The notes beneath the pieces are model-generated. The model was not told the origin of the DNA. It was given only the letters and a program-made list of their open reading frames with translations, and searched no databases. A program made the translations under genes and the position numbers. This document shows, in pieces, positions 13,548 through 28,007 of a DNA stretch of 64,000 nucleotides. Source of the stretch: Melastoma dodecandrum (Eukaryota > Streptophyta > Magnoliopsida > Myrtales > Melastomataceae); the NCBI GenBank assembly GCA_029817715.1, contig JARUPY010000471.1, positions 3,224,001-3,288,000 on the forward strand. Reading direction: 5' to 3'. The number at the start of each line of letters is the position of its first letter. Position 1 is the stretch's first letter.

Positions 13548-16500
13548 GGTTATAGCCGTGGACCGAAGAGTAGAGATGGCAATAGCAGGAGCAAGTCTCG
13601 AGGAAAGTTTGCTGATGTTGAGTGCCATCATTGCGGGAAGAAAGGACATATCAAGCCTTTCTGTCGGCTTTTGAAGAAGGAGAATAAACAGAAGTATAAG
13701 GACAAGGGTAAAGAGAAGAAATCAGGTGAAAGTAGTGATGCGGAACGGGTTGCCACTACTACTGAGGATTTTCTGATTGTCTATGATTCTGACGTGGTTA
13801 ATTTGACTAGCCACGAGACCAGTTGGGTTATTGACAGTGGTGCTTCTACTCATACTACCTCCCGGAAGGACTTCTTCACTTCTTATACACCAGGTAGTTT
13901 CGGTTGTGTGAAGTTGGGAAATGATGGTGAGGCAAAGGTTGTTGGCATTGGTGATATTTGCTTGGAGACTAGTATTGGTTCCAAGTTGATTTTGAAAGAT
14001 GTGAAACATGTTCCAGATATCAGGTTGAATTTGATTTCAACTGGAAAGCTAGATGATGATGGTTATTGTAGTACCTTTGCAAATGGAAGATGGAAGCTTA
14101 CCAAAGGTTCGATGATTGTAGCCAGAGGTGAGAGATCTTCATCTTTATACATGTTGCATGCTAAGATTGCGAGTCATGTTGTTAATGTGGCTGAAAATGT
14201 AGCTATATCTGAGTTGTGGCATAAAAGGCTTGGTCATATCAGTGAGAAAGGTCTTTCTCTCTTAGGCAGAAAGAACGTATTATCTGGTTTGGAGAGTGCC
14301 AGCTTGCAGAGGTGTGATCATTGTTTGGCAGGAAAGCAGAATCGTATTTCTTTTTCTTCATCGTCTGAAAGAAAAGAGAATGTTCTTGACTTGGTTCATT
14401 CAGATTTATGCGGTCCTATGAAGGTTCAGACCATAGGTGGATCTCTTTATTTTGTTACTTTCATTGATGATCATTCAAGAAAGACTTGGGTTTATACTTT
14501 GAAGCACAAGAGCCAAGTTATAGATGTGTTCAAACAGTTTCATGTTTCGGTTGAGAGGGAAACTGGAAGAAAGCTCAAGTGCATTCGATCTGATAATGGA
14601 GGTGAGTATTCGGGGCCATTTGATGAGTATTGTAGACAACATGGCATCCGACATCAAAAGACGCCACCCAAGACACCTCAGTTAAATGGGTTAGCAGAGA
14701 GGATGAACAGGACACTCGTTGAACGGGTAAGATGTATTCTTTCACATGCCAAGTTACCGAAGTCATTTTGGGGAGAAGCTCTTAACACTGTTGTTCACGT
14801 GTTAAATATTACACCATGTGTTCCCTTGAAGTTTGATGTTCCAAATCGAGTTTGGAGTGGTAAGGATCCCTCTTATGATCACTTGAAAGTTTTTGGATGT
14901 AAAGCTTTTGTGCATATTCCAAGTGATGAGAGAAGTAAGCTTGATTTGAAGTCAAAGCAATGTGTTTTCATCGGATATGGTCAGGATGAGTTTGGCTACA
15001 GATTTTATGATCCTATCTCGAAGAAGCTTATTCGAAGCAGAGATGCGGTTTTTGTAGAGGATCAGACTATTGAGGATATTGAGAAGGTGAAACCTTCAAC
15101 TGCTTCTAGAAGTGAGAACTTGGATATGAGTATCGTTCCTCCTGTGTCAATTCCATCCCAAAGTGAAGTTCAGGATGATGAGCATGGGACTGATGAGATT
15201 GAAACCGAAGTTGTTGATGATTTACCAACAACTGAAGCTCCAATTGACGTGCCACTCAGAAGGTCGTTGAGAGAACGACAACCATCCACCAGGTATCCAG
15301 TTAATGAGTATGTTTTGTTGACTGATGGGGGAGAACCCGAATATTTTGCAGAAGCTATGGAGAGTGAGCAAAAGGAAGAATGGGTTCGTGCTATGGATGA
15401 TGAGATGAAATCGCTTCACGACAATAATACTTATGATTTGGTGAAGTTGCCTAAGGGTAAGCGTGCCTTGAAGAACAGATGGATATTCAGGGTAAAGCAT
15501 GAACACAACTCTCGGCCGTGATATAAATCGAGATTGGTTATAAAGGGCTTTAGTCAGAGGAAAGGAATTGATTTTGATGAGATATTCTCTCCGGTTGTCA
15601 AGATGTCATCTATTCGAGTTGTGATGGGTTTAGCTGCTAGCCTTGACTTGGAGATTGAGCAAATGGATGTTAAGACAGCCTTTCTTCATGGTGACTTGGA
15701 CGAAGAGATTTACATGGAACAACCTGAAGGTTTCATTGTAAAAGGAAAAGAAGATTTTGTGTGCAAGCTCAACAAAAGTCTTTACGGTTTAAAACAAGCT
15801 CCAAGGCAATGGTCTATGAAGTTTGAGTCCTTTATGGGGGAGCATGGCTACACCAGAACCAACACAGACCATTGTGTCTTCTTTCAGAGGTTTGGTGATG
15901 ATGACTTCATTATTCTCTTATTGTATGTGGATGATATGCTTCTTGTTGGCAGGAATATTTCCCGCATTAATCAATTGAAGAAGCAATTGAACAAGTCTTT
16001 TGCTATGAAAGACGTAGGTCCTGCAGAACAGATTCTTGCCATGAGGATTACCAGAAGAAGAGAAGAGAAGAAGATCTTCTTATCGCAGGAGAAGTATATT
16101 CACAAAGTGTTGGAAAGGTTCAATATTGAAAATGCTAAAGCAGTAAGTTCTCCATTTCCTTCTGGAGTTAAGTTGAGCCGCGATCATTGTCCTTCTTCTG
16201 ATGAGCATAGGCAGTATATGCAGAAGGTTCCTTATAGTTCTGCTGTTGGTAGTTTGATGTATGCTATGGTGTGCACGAGACCTGATATTGCGCATGCTGT
16301 TAGCGTGGTGAGCCGATTCTTGTCTAATCCTGGTAAGGAGCATTGGAATGTGGTGAAATGGATCATGAGGTATTTGCGTGGTACCGCAGATTATGGTATA
16401 TGTTTCGGAGGTGGTGAGCCAAAGTTGATTGGCTATGCAGATGCAGATATGGCTGGAGATATTGATACTCGTAAGTCGACATCTGGTTATCTGATTACCT

Positions 16501-16898
16501 TTGCAGGGGGAGCCGTTTCTTGGCAATCTAGGCTTCAGAAATGTGTTGCACTTTCTACTACCGAGGCGGAATTCATTGCCGCAACGGAAGCGTGCAAAGA
16601 GTTATTATGGATGAAGAATTTTCTTCAAGAACTTGGATTCAATCAAGAACGGTATGTTCTCTTCTGTGATAACCAAAGTGCCATATATCTTGCGAAGAAT
16701 TCTACTTTCCATGCGAAGTCGAAGCATATTGATATGAGATACCATTGGATTCGAGATGTTGTGAATTCAAAATTGGTGCATATTGAGAAGATCCATACTG
16801 ATGATAATGGATTGGATATGATGACAAAAGCACTTTCTAGAGAAATGATTATTACTTGTCGTCAAGTCGCCGGTATCACGGCGAGTTCTTCCACATAG
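13548..16898 (+). pseudogene. Copia gag-pol remnant with one in-frame stop
   Basis: One continuous reading frame from the junction at 13,548 to the stop near 16,898, broken only by TGA at about 15,519-15,521. In order: zinc knuckle CHHCGKKGHIKPFC, protease motif WVIDSGASTH, integrase with H-H-C-C (LWHKRLGH; CDHC) and the D, D, E residues (VHSDLCGP, DNGGEY), reverse transcriptase (QMDVKTAFLHG, YGLKQAPRQW, YVDDM) and RNase H (STTEAEFIA, DNQSA, KHIDMRYH). The stop replaces a residue in the conserved segment just before KSRLVIKGFSQ at the start of reverse transcriptase. The N-terminal part of gag is lost. The element cannot move by itself. Confidence 0.93.
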
Positions 16899-16914
16899 TC
16901 GAGAGGGGGAGATT

Positions 16915-17596
16915 TGTTGGGTATTTCTCTCCATATGTGGAGTAGCCCAAGCCTATGTTTTGTACATAGATGAAGTCCAAAAAGCCCACAAGTATTTAAG
17001 GTATTTTTCAGGGTTATCTTCAGACCCAAGAATACAAGTGGAGGTTGCCACCAAGGAAGTGTTTTTGGATCCCGCCGCAGCTCCATTCCAGCCTGGGCGA
17101 CGTTTGCTTCTTGGTCTGTTCCCGCCGATCGCACCGTTAGAATCTCGTGAAACTTTGAGAAAGTATTCCTTACTTGAGTTTCTTCATTTTGAGCGGTTAG
17201 ATTGGCGATTGAAGTCTTTTTGCTGGAGATTTCGTATTGTATCCGAGACGGCAGATTGTGTGTTTATGATTTTCAGCTTCTCTTCATTTGATATCCTTAG
17301 CGTATGATTTCCAAGATGGATTCTTGATGTTTACGTTGAGTTAGGAAGAGGATTGAGAGCTGATTATTGGTGTTTAGAGAGGAACACTTGTATACCCACT
17401 TCTTTGTTGATTAAGTGGAAGTTTAGTGGTGCCTCGGGCCGTGGTTTTACTCCTCACATTGAGGAGGTTTCCACGTAAAATCTCGGTATTGTTTCTTCGT
17501 CGTTAATTATTTATTTCCGCTGTGAGAAACATAATCTGGCCTTAAGAAGTCATTCGACGTATTTCGGGGTGTTGTAGTTTATGTCACATCCCATCA
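16915..17596 (+). repeat. 3' LTR of the Copia element (about 682 bp)
   Basis: Begins TGTTGGG right after the polypurine tract and ends CCCATCA, which fits short imperfect inverted LTR ends (TG...CA). The 3' edge is confirmed by the return of gene-B-like flanking sequence at 17,597. Confidence 0.85.
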
Positions 17597-18760
17597 GACT
17601 TAACCACAGGAAGGGGTTGCTGCATTATTGTTCCGTTCAGTATTGTCAAAAGAGTTGGAACATGATGAGTTATTTTTCCATTATATTTTCCAAACTCTAA
17701 ATATAAGTTCTTGTAATTGGATTTTTAAAATTCGATTTTGAAACTAACTTTATAAGTTCGATTTTTAAAAATAAAATAAGTCTTTATTGCCGGGCTTTAG
17801 TAGCGGCAGTTTTTTACCATGCTTTGGGCATAGTCATGGTAAGAAAACCATCCCTATCACTCCTTTCATGGTTTCCCTATCATGGTTGAGGATGAGGAAG
17901 AATCGGAAGAGGAGGAGAGGGTGGCGCCGACAGACTTGGAGCTCCGATGGAGGAAGTGCTTGAGGGACCCGGAGCCGGCGGAGGCTGTAGTTTGGGTGGG
18001 GTAATGGAGGGGAGTTGGCTGGGATGGACTTATCAGCCCAAAGTCAGAAATCTGACTAAGGGGTAAGAATGGAGGAGACAATGTTGGCTGGGGTGAACGG
18101 AGTAGATCGCAACGTACGAAAGACAAAGGAAAAAAAAGACACGTTGAAGAGACGTCAAACCACGTAAGAAAGAGAAAAGATGACGTTAGAGACACAGTAG
18201 TTCGTCGTAACGTCCGTTGGAAATAAGACCAAATCAAAAAGTAAAATCGAAATAAGGCCAAATTCAAAAATTTTTTAAACGATATGCCTAACACCTAAAG
18301 TTGGCCAGTCAAATATCGATATTTTGTCTTTCGTTTTCTATAAAATTTGTTGCCAAAAAATAAAAAACTGTTTTTAAAATTTTGAGACGAAAACGGTTTT
18401 TGAAATTCCAATTATCGTTTTGTGTTTAACAGAAAATCGACCATGTTTCCTATTAATAAACAAGGCCTTAATGGATGAAGCCGATTGTTGCTTATGACGT
18501 TCTGTTTACGATACCGGCCACCACATTTAGTCTTTCCCACACTTCGAAGAGCGTCAGACGGCCGCGGACAGTCTTAAATCTGAGTTATATAATATAAATC
18601 AAACATATTTTAAAATTTTGAGTTAAACCATAAAATTTTGAGAATGGGATAACGATGTCTATATATTACATTACGGGAAGTCATGCTATAAGTGTAAAAA
18701 GAAAATACATTTTTTTAATAATGTATTTACAGAGAATAAATATGTATAAGGCAAAATCGT
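17597..18760. other. Duplicated upstream spacer of gene A, with a kinase-tail relic
   Basis: This matches 23,166-24,340 (upstream of gene B) with small indels. At 17,787-17,876 a short stretch (TTAGTAGCGGCAG..., GTAAGAAAACC) resembles the non-coding end and tail of a receptor-kinase last exon, so it is itself a relic. The longest frame here (17,866-18,294, minus) is not kept in the same frame in the other copy, so I treat it as non-coding. Confidence 0.6.
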
Positions 18761-18763
18761 TTG

Positions 18764-19054
18764 TCACGCACGGCCTTCTTCGTTTGTCGTCGCACCCGAG
18801 CTTTCCCCGGGGCTCCTTTCCAGGAAGAATCCCGGTTGCTTAGGTCGTGGCAATGTCGTTCCTTCATTCGCGAGCATGAACACCACCGACGACATGAAGG
18901 GCCTGTCGTCTGGAAACTTTTGGACGCACAGCAACGCGACGTGGATGCATCTCTCGACTTGGGGCTGGATATAAGAGTCTCGTAGGGATATATGCACGAG
19001 TTCCAGCGACCTGCCTTCGCTCCAGAGTATCCACGCCTGAATGAAAATGATCAT
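18764..19054 (-). pseudogene. Orphan last exon of a gene-C-like receptor kinase
   Basis: Encodes the final kinase exon only ([51 protein letters not shown]). It is nearly identical to the last exon of gene C at 24,341-24,655. Relative to gene C it has lost about 80 bases at the 3' end, including the terminal residues and stop. No other exon of this gene is present upstream, because the duplication junction lies at about 19,092. It marks the end of the first duplicated unit. Confidence 0.88.
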
Positions 19055-19091
19055 GGAATATTAAAACGGCGATTGGAGTGGCGAATAGACA

Positions 19092-19520
19092 TTAGTTTTT
19101 ACCGGGCTTCCAGTGTGGTCGTTGTAAGGAAACCTCCTCTTTCACGTCTTTCACGGGTTGTTATCACATCCAAGCTTTCTCTGGGACTTCTTTCCAAGAA
19201 GAACCTGGTTGCTTGGGCTCTGACAACATTGTCCTTTCATTCGCCAACATGAGCAGGACAGCCGACAAGAACGGCCTGTCATCAGAAAATTCTGGATGCA
19301 AAGCAGAACAATGTGGATGCATCTCTCGAATGACTTGCCTTCACTCCAGAGTAGCTATGCCTGAATGAAATCGAATTCGTAACATGACTTCATTTATCTA
19401 TGGGAATTGATGAGCATCATCAGTTCCTACTTATGTGCCCCGGAAGATTGTGAAGTTGATCCAGATGGCAGAATACTCAATTCCTTTTGTCGCACTTGTT
19501 TACACCGGATAATTTTGGGA
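19092..19520 (-). pseudogene. Kinase exon relic, second copy
   Basis: Duplicate of the relic at 10,012-10,370. The last-exon remnant contains frameshifts and stops, with recognisable WSEGKSFERCIHI and LLCIQ segments, and is followed by a remnant of the exon before it (LGHIS region). It keeps a stretch near 19,200-19,270 that the first copy has lost. Confidence 0.78.
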
Positions 19521-19876
19521 CGTCGATTATGATTTGAGTAGAACACAATTGACTAATATAAAAGTTAAGTTGATTTAAGAAAAATCTAATTTTTCAAATT
19601 AGTCTACGGTAAAAATCTTTCGCAACATCTGATTTAGTCGAGAATCTTACGTTGAAGACAGCCGACCTTCGTGGGTAACAGAGTATTTCCATGCCCAAAG
19701 AGCTGTTTCTGCAAATTGGGATCCGAGATCTCACACAGTTGATAAGCTGCAGACAGAAGTTCAACATCTCTGTTGAATGCTTAGACCCCGCCACCACCCT
19801 TTATGCTATTATCATCCCTCTAAACTAATCATGTCATAGCTGCAAAGTGTCCCCGGACTTTAGTAGCGGTATCTTT

Positions 19877-22892
<3,016 letters not shown>

Positions 22893-24340
22893 TGCGACGC
22901 CACTTCCTTGATGCTCTCGACTTGTTGAAGTTGAGAATGGATTTCTTAAACTCTTAGCGAGAATTTGGTTCAACAGTGGAACGTCTACATGATTGATGAG
23001 ATGAAGGAAAATCAAAGAACAGACGGGTGAGACCTGCATCTTAGTTTGACTCCCGTAACATCTACGTTCCCATGTCAAATCAATTCCCTAGTAAAAGAAG
23101 GCGTCGAACACCCCCTCCCCAAAAACATTTTGGATTCTTTTTAAGTTTGGACCGAATCAAAGTAAGACTTAACCACAGGAAGGGGCTGCTGCATTATTGT
23201 TCCGTTCAATATTGTCAAAAGAGTTGGAACATGATGAGTTATTTTTCCGTTATGTTTTCGAAACTCTAAAAATAAGTTCTTGAAATTGGATTTTTAAAAT
23301 TCAATTTTGAAATGAGTGCTTAAAAAATCTAATTTTATAAGTCCGATAATTAAAAATAAAATAAGGCTTTATTGCCGGACTTTAGTAGCGGCAGTTTTTA
23401 CTTTGCCTATCACTCCTTTCATGGTTTCCCCATCATGGTTGAGGATGGGGGGAAGAATCGGAAGAGGAGGATAGGGTGGCGCCGGCAGACTTGAAGCTCC
23501 GGTGGCTTGAAGGACCTGGAGCCGGCGGAGGCTGTAGTTTGGGTGGGGTAATGGAGGGGAGTTGGCTGGGGTAGACTTGTCAGCCCAAAGTCAGAAATCT
23601 TATTAAGGGGAAAGGGAGGAGGAGACGACGTTGGCTGAGGTGGACGGTGTAGATTGCCACGTACGAAAGACAAAGGAAAAAAAATACACAAGACGTCAAA
23701 CCACGTGAGAAAGAGAAAAGAGGCTGGCAGAGACACGTCACTTAACCGGAACATTCGGCGGTAAGACTAAATCGAAAAGTAAAATCGAAATAAGTTTAAA
23801 TTCAAAAATTTTTAAACGATATGTCTAACGCCTAAAGTTGGCCTATAGATAAGGCCAAATATCGATATTTTGTTTTTTGTTTTTTATGAAATTTGTTGCC
23901 AAAAAATAAAAAACTCTTTTTTAAATTTTCCGACGAAAACGGTTTTTGAACTTCCAATTATCGTTTTCTGTTTAATAGAAAATGGACCATATTTCCTATA
24001 AATAAACAAGTTCTTATTGGATGAAGTCGATTGTTGCTTGTGACGTTTTGTTTACGATACCGGCGACCACATTTAGTGTTTCCCACACTTCGAAGAGCGT
24101 CCGACGGCCGCGGGCAGTCTTAAATCAATCCTGAGTTATATAATATAAATCAAACATTATTTAATATTTTGAGAATGGGATAACGATGTCTATATATTAC
24201 ATTACGGGAGTCAGGCTATAAGTATAAAAAGAAAATACATTTTTTTTAATAATGTATTTACAGAGAATAAATATGTATAAGGTAAAATCGTATGTAGATT
24301 GTGATGGAATGGTGCGAAAGAGAAGGTGGGCCGGCAGTAT
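22893..24340. other. Upstream spacer of gene B with a kinase-tail relic
   Basis: Second copy of the spacer at 17,597-18,760. At 23,370-23,425 it again holds a short last-exon tail relic. AT-rich elsewhere. I see no gene in it. Confidence 0.55.
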
Positions 24341-27336
24341 TTACCGAGCTTCCAGCACAGTCACCGTTAGAAAACCTTCCCTGTCACGGCCTTCTTCGTT
24401 TGTCGTCGCACCCGAGCTTTCCCCGGGGCTCCTTTCCAGGAAGAATCCCGGTTGCTTAGGTCGTGGCAATGTCGTCCCTTCATTCGCCAGCATGAACACC
24501 ACCGACGACATGAAGGGCCTGTCGTCTGGAAACTTTTGGACGCACAGCAACGCGACGTGGATGCATCTCTCGACTTGGGGCTGGATATAAGAGTCTCGTA
24601 GGGATATGTGCACGAGTTCCAGCGACCTGCCTTCGCTCCAGAGTATCCACGCCTGAATGAAAATGATCATGGAATATTAGAACGGGGATTGGAGTGGCGA
24701 ATAGACATGAGTCTGACCCGTTTCCTACTTACATGCCCCAGGAGGTTGTGGTCGTGATCCGGATGTCTGAATCCTCGATTCCTTTCGCCACTCACGATCT
24801 CCAATAAGAGCACCCCGAAGCTAAATACGTCGGATTTTGCCGAGAATTTACCATCGAAAGCATACTCAGGAGACATATAGCCGCTGCATTTCGGAAGGGA
24901 AAAAAAGCATGCCGTAAGCATACCACAGAACCTTACATTATGCCAAATGGTTCGGGGTGAAGTCAACTTACTAGGTGCCGACTATTCTCCTGGTTCTCAC
25001 TGCTTGATCGTTTCCGCTGAAAATTCTTGCCAGGCCGAAGTCAGATATCTTAGGGTTCATGTCTCCATCCAACAATATGTTGCTTGCTTTGAGGTCTCTG
25101 TGGATGATTTGGAGTTTAGAATCGTGGTGAAGGTAAAGAAGTCCCCGGGCGATCCCAGAAACTATGCCGAACCGCTTTTCCCATGGCAGGGAGCGACCTC
25201 TGTCACGATCTACAGCCATTTAGCACACGAGCTACGCCATTAATACGTTGTCTTTACTTTAAGGAATCTACTCCAAATTAAAATAACGAAGCCAGTACCA
25301 AAGATGAAGTAGTCTAATGATTTGTTCGGCATGTACTCGTAAATCAACATTCTTTCCTCTTTCTCGATGCAACAGCCGAGGAGTCCGACAAGGTTCTTAT
25401 GTTGAAGCTTGGCGATCAGGACAACCTCATTCATGAACTCTTCTAGGCCTTGGACGGAGTCCTTCGAAAGCCTTTTCACGGCTACTTCCCGGTTGGCGAA
25501 GAGATTTCCCTGCAAAATCGGGTTTCTTTAGGAAATTCCAACACCTCCACTCACAGATCGCAACTACTGAGATTAAGCATGACTATACCTTGTAGACTGA
25601 TCCAAAACCACCTGCTCCAATCAAATTTACCTCGGTGAAATTACCGGTAGCAGCAGAAATAGCAGCAAAGTTGAATAAAGGCAGGTCGATATCGTCCTCC
25701 CAAATCCGTTCGCCTGAAAATTAGTTTTTTTGCTATGTTAACTACTGCAGAAAAATCATCTTTCCTCTCGAAAGAGCATCTCCCAGTACCATAGTTCTGC
25801 TCTCGCATAGTCTTACCCCTTTTTCGTTTACAACCTCTGCTCTTCATCATCCAAGCAGTGAGGCCTAGAATGAGCATCCCTGCAGTGGCAGCGGAGATCG
25901 CTGAAGCAAACACCAATCTCCTCTTTCGGTTGGAATTATGATCTGACATCGAAATAAGGGAAGTAAGAACAACAGCAGCGGAATGTGTTTCTATGTTCCT
26001 AAAAAGAGTAATCTGATGTTTCGACAGAGTTAAGAGAAGATCGATACTGACCAAGCGAAAGAGCAGATAGTCGTACATACATGTCTTGACTTGAATATGC
26101 TCCACGAGCCTCAGTAATGTCAAGAAGATCGCCGAACCACATCAAGCAGCCGCTTCCCCCATTCCTAACATCTGAATTGGCATAGGCAGTGCAAGAGCAA
26201 TTGTTCCAACACATGGCTTTGCATTCGTGGAGGCTCATGTTCTTATCCAACCGGAAATTTATCATGTCTGGAAGCTTTACTGACGAAACCTTCCGGAAAC
26301 CTTCATTAGAGCAATTTAACTGGATTTCCCTCTCGCATCCCCCAGTATAATTCAGTATCAGCCAATCTTCTGCTGACTTCGGCAAGAAACCAGGCAGGCA
26401 TTCGCATCTGGAATCTTTATTAGAAGTGCAAAGACCATTCACACCACATTGCCCATAGAAGTCGCAGAAATCCGACGGGACTGAATACATGACATCCCAA
26501 GAAGTGCTTCCTTTCTTCCTTAAGAGGCGCTGCAGTAAACCGGATGCATTCATGGTCACCTTCGACAGAACGTCGTCTTGAAGTGATCCAAATTCGAAAT
26601 AAGCATCGGTTTCATTGTTAACGATAAAAGGTCTAAAGAAGCTGATGTTGGCAGAATTAGAGATGCCACTGAACTGGATTCCATTCCACTGGCCGGTTCT
26701 AAACTTTACTACCGAGCCCTTGACAATCTTCCCTTGCAGCAAACCGTCGACTTTGTACATACAAGTGTACTCGCCAGGAGCAGGGTCGTCGGCACTTTTC
26801 CACGAAGTCAGATGCCTCTCAAAACCCCTTCGTAGATCCCAACCCAACTTCATGCCGGCCAAGAGGGTGTCAGAAGGATAATCAAAGCTCTGCCATGAAT
26901 AGACACCAGTGTCAATGCTGCTGCTCTCCCCGAGGACGAGATTTCCGGTATCCAAAATCCGGGCGACAGGATTGCTCAATCTTCCGGACGAATTTGAGGA
27001 CCAAACCACGCTCCCCAAGCGGTCGAGAATGACAAGGTTTCCTCCACCGTCAAACTCAAGGATTATGTTCGAACCATTAACAGGGACGTTCCTGTTCGCG
27101 ACCCAGACAACTGTTTCAGGATCAACTGAATACCATACTCCTAAGAACCTATTACCCAGATTCCCCCTGGAGAAGAATCCCAGCACGAAACTACCATCGG
27201 CTGAAACCAGCGTCTCCCCGTCTTTCATGGGCAGGGATGGCGTCAGGGTATCGGTTCCAAGCGAACATCCCAACGCTGACAGGAACAACAGTAGATAGCC
27301 ACACGGGAAGTAGCAGCGAGAGATCGGCGTCCACAT
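24341..27336 (-). CDS. G-type lectin S-receptor-like serine/threonine kinase C
   Basis: Seven-exon receptor kinase of about 815 residues. Exon 1 is 27336-26052; the others lie at about 25,942-25,816, 25,712-25,590, 25,511-25,301, 25,210-24,970, 24,888-24,734 and 24,655-24,341. Signal peptide ([16 protein letters not shown]), lectin domain ([23 protein letters not shown]), EGF-like ([13 protein letters not shown]), PAN ([17 protein letters not shown]), transmembrane helix ([17 protein letters not shown]) and RD kinase ([32 protein letters not shown]). The C-terminus ends LEAR then stop. Intact in every exon I could follow. Its last exon was copied to 18,764-19,054 in the tandem duplication. 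Confidence 0.92.
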
Positions 27337-28007
27337 CCTGAAGCCCCTTCCTTGCTGATCTCGAACTGGGAACCCAAAAGATTCGAATTCTAAATCAGGG
27401 AAAGCTCGACGAGCATGGACAGATTATGACCGAATACTGAGGACGAGGAAAGTTCAACGGACGAAAGAATTCTACCACGTTCAGTATACGGCCAGCAAAA
27501 AAAGTAAACTCTGACGGCGAGGTGAGTGGGTCTCTTAGCTTTGACTCTGACAATGTCGCCGCATTTATGATTGTTTTACAAGCAAGATTTTCGAACTGGA
27601 TAGAGTTGAAATCGAAAAGTATAAGTCAATTCCCAATCTCCAGTGAGTGTTCCGTCGATCCACTTTTTCACGTGTGAACAATGATTAATGAAACCAATTG
27701 CATGAAACACCGCCGATGCCATCGCTCACTCTGTGTGCATCTCTTCATCTCCGGAACAACCACGCCTGACGGCAGGAATCAACTTTGTCCTTCGTATCGA
27801 CTTCACTCCGGCGAAGCCTATAATTCATCCATTCATACAAATGTAAATGAAAAATCTTACATTACGAAGTTGTGGTGTGAGACAAACACAGAAGGCCTTG
27901 TGTGGTCCACGGAAGAAAATATCTATAGACCCATGAAATAAAATGTAACCCCCGCGCGAACAACTCCCTCCCACACAGAGGGCTTTTGCCGCGATGGGGT
28001 GCATATT
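27337..28007. other. Spacer between kinase genes C and D
   Basis: Should contain the promoter of gene C. A plus-strand frame at 27,681-27,941 lacks motifs and is not called. Confidence 0.4.

Larger units (their letters stand above)
13548..17596 (+). mobile_element. Copia-type LTR retrotransposon, 5'-truncated
   Basis: A Copia element (order protease-integrase-RT-RNase H) on the plus strand, opposite to the receptor kinases. It starts inside gag, then has the full pol region, a polypurine tract (GAGAGGGGGAGATT, about 16,901-16,914) and one LTR (16,915-17,596). There is no 5' LTR, primer-binding site or gag start. After the LTR the sequence resumes with GACTTAACCACAGG, which matches the region upstream of gene B near 23,166. 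The original insertion was therefore upstream of gene A, and a later deletion removed the element's 5' end together with the gene's 5' end. No target-site duplication can be tested because one side is gone. Confidence 0.92.

Noticed and set aside
17866..18294. Minus-strand frame of about 142 codons, with a similar frame at 23,419-23,754
   Set aside because: The two are similar because the region is duplicated. Their frames diverge after indels, so they do not behave as a conserved protein.
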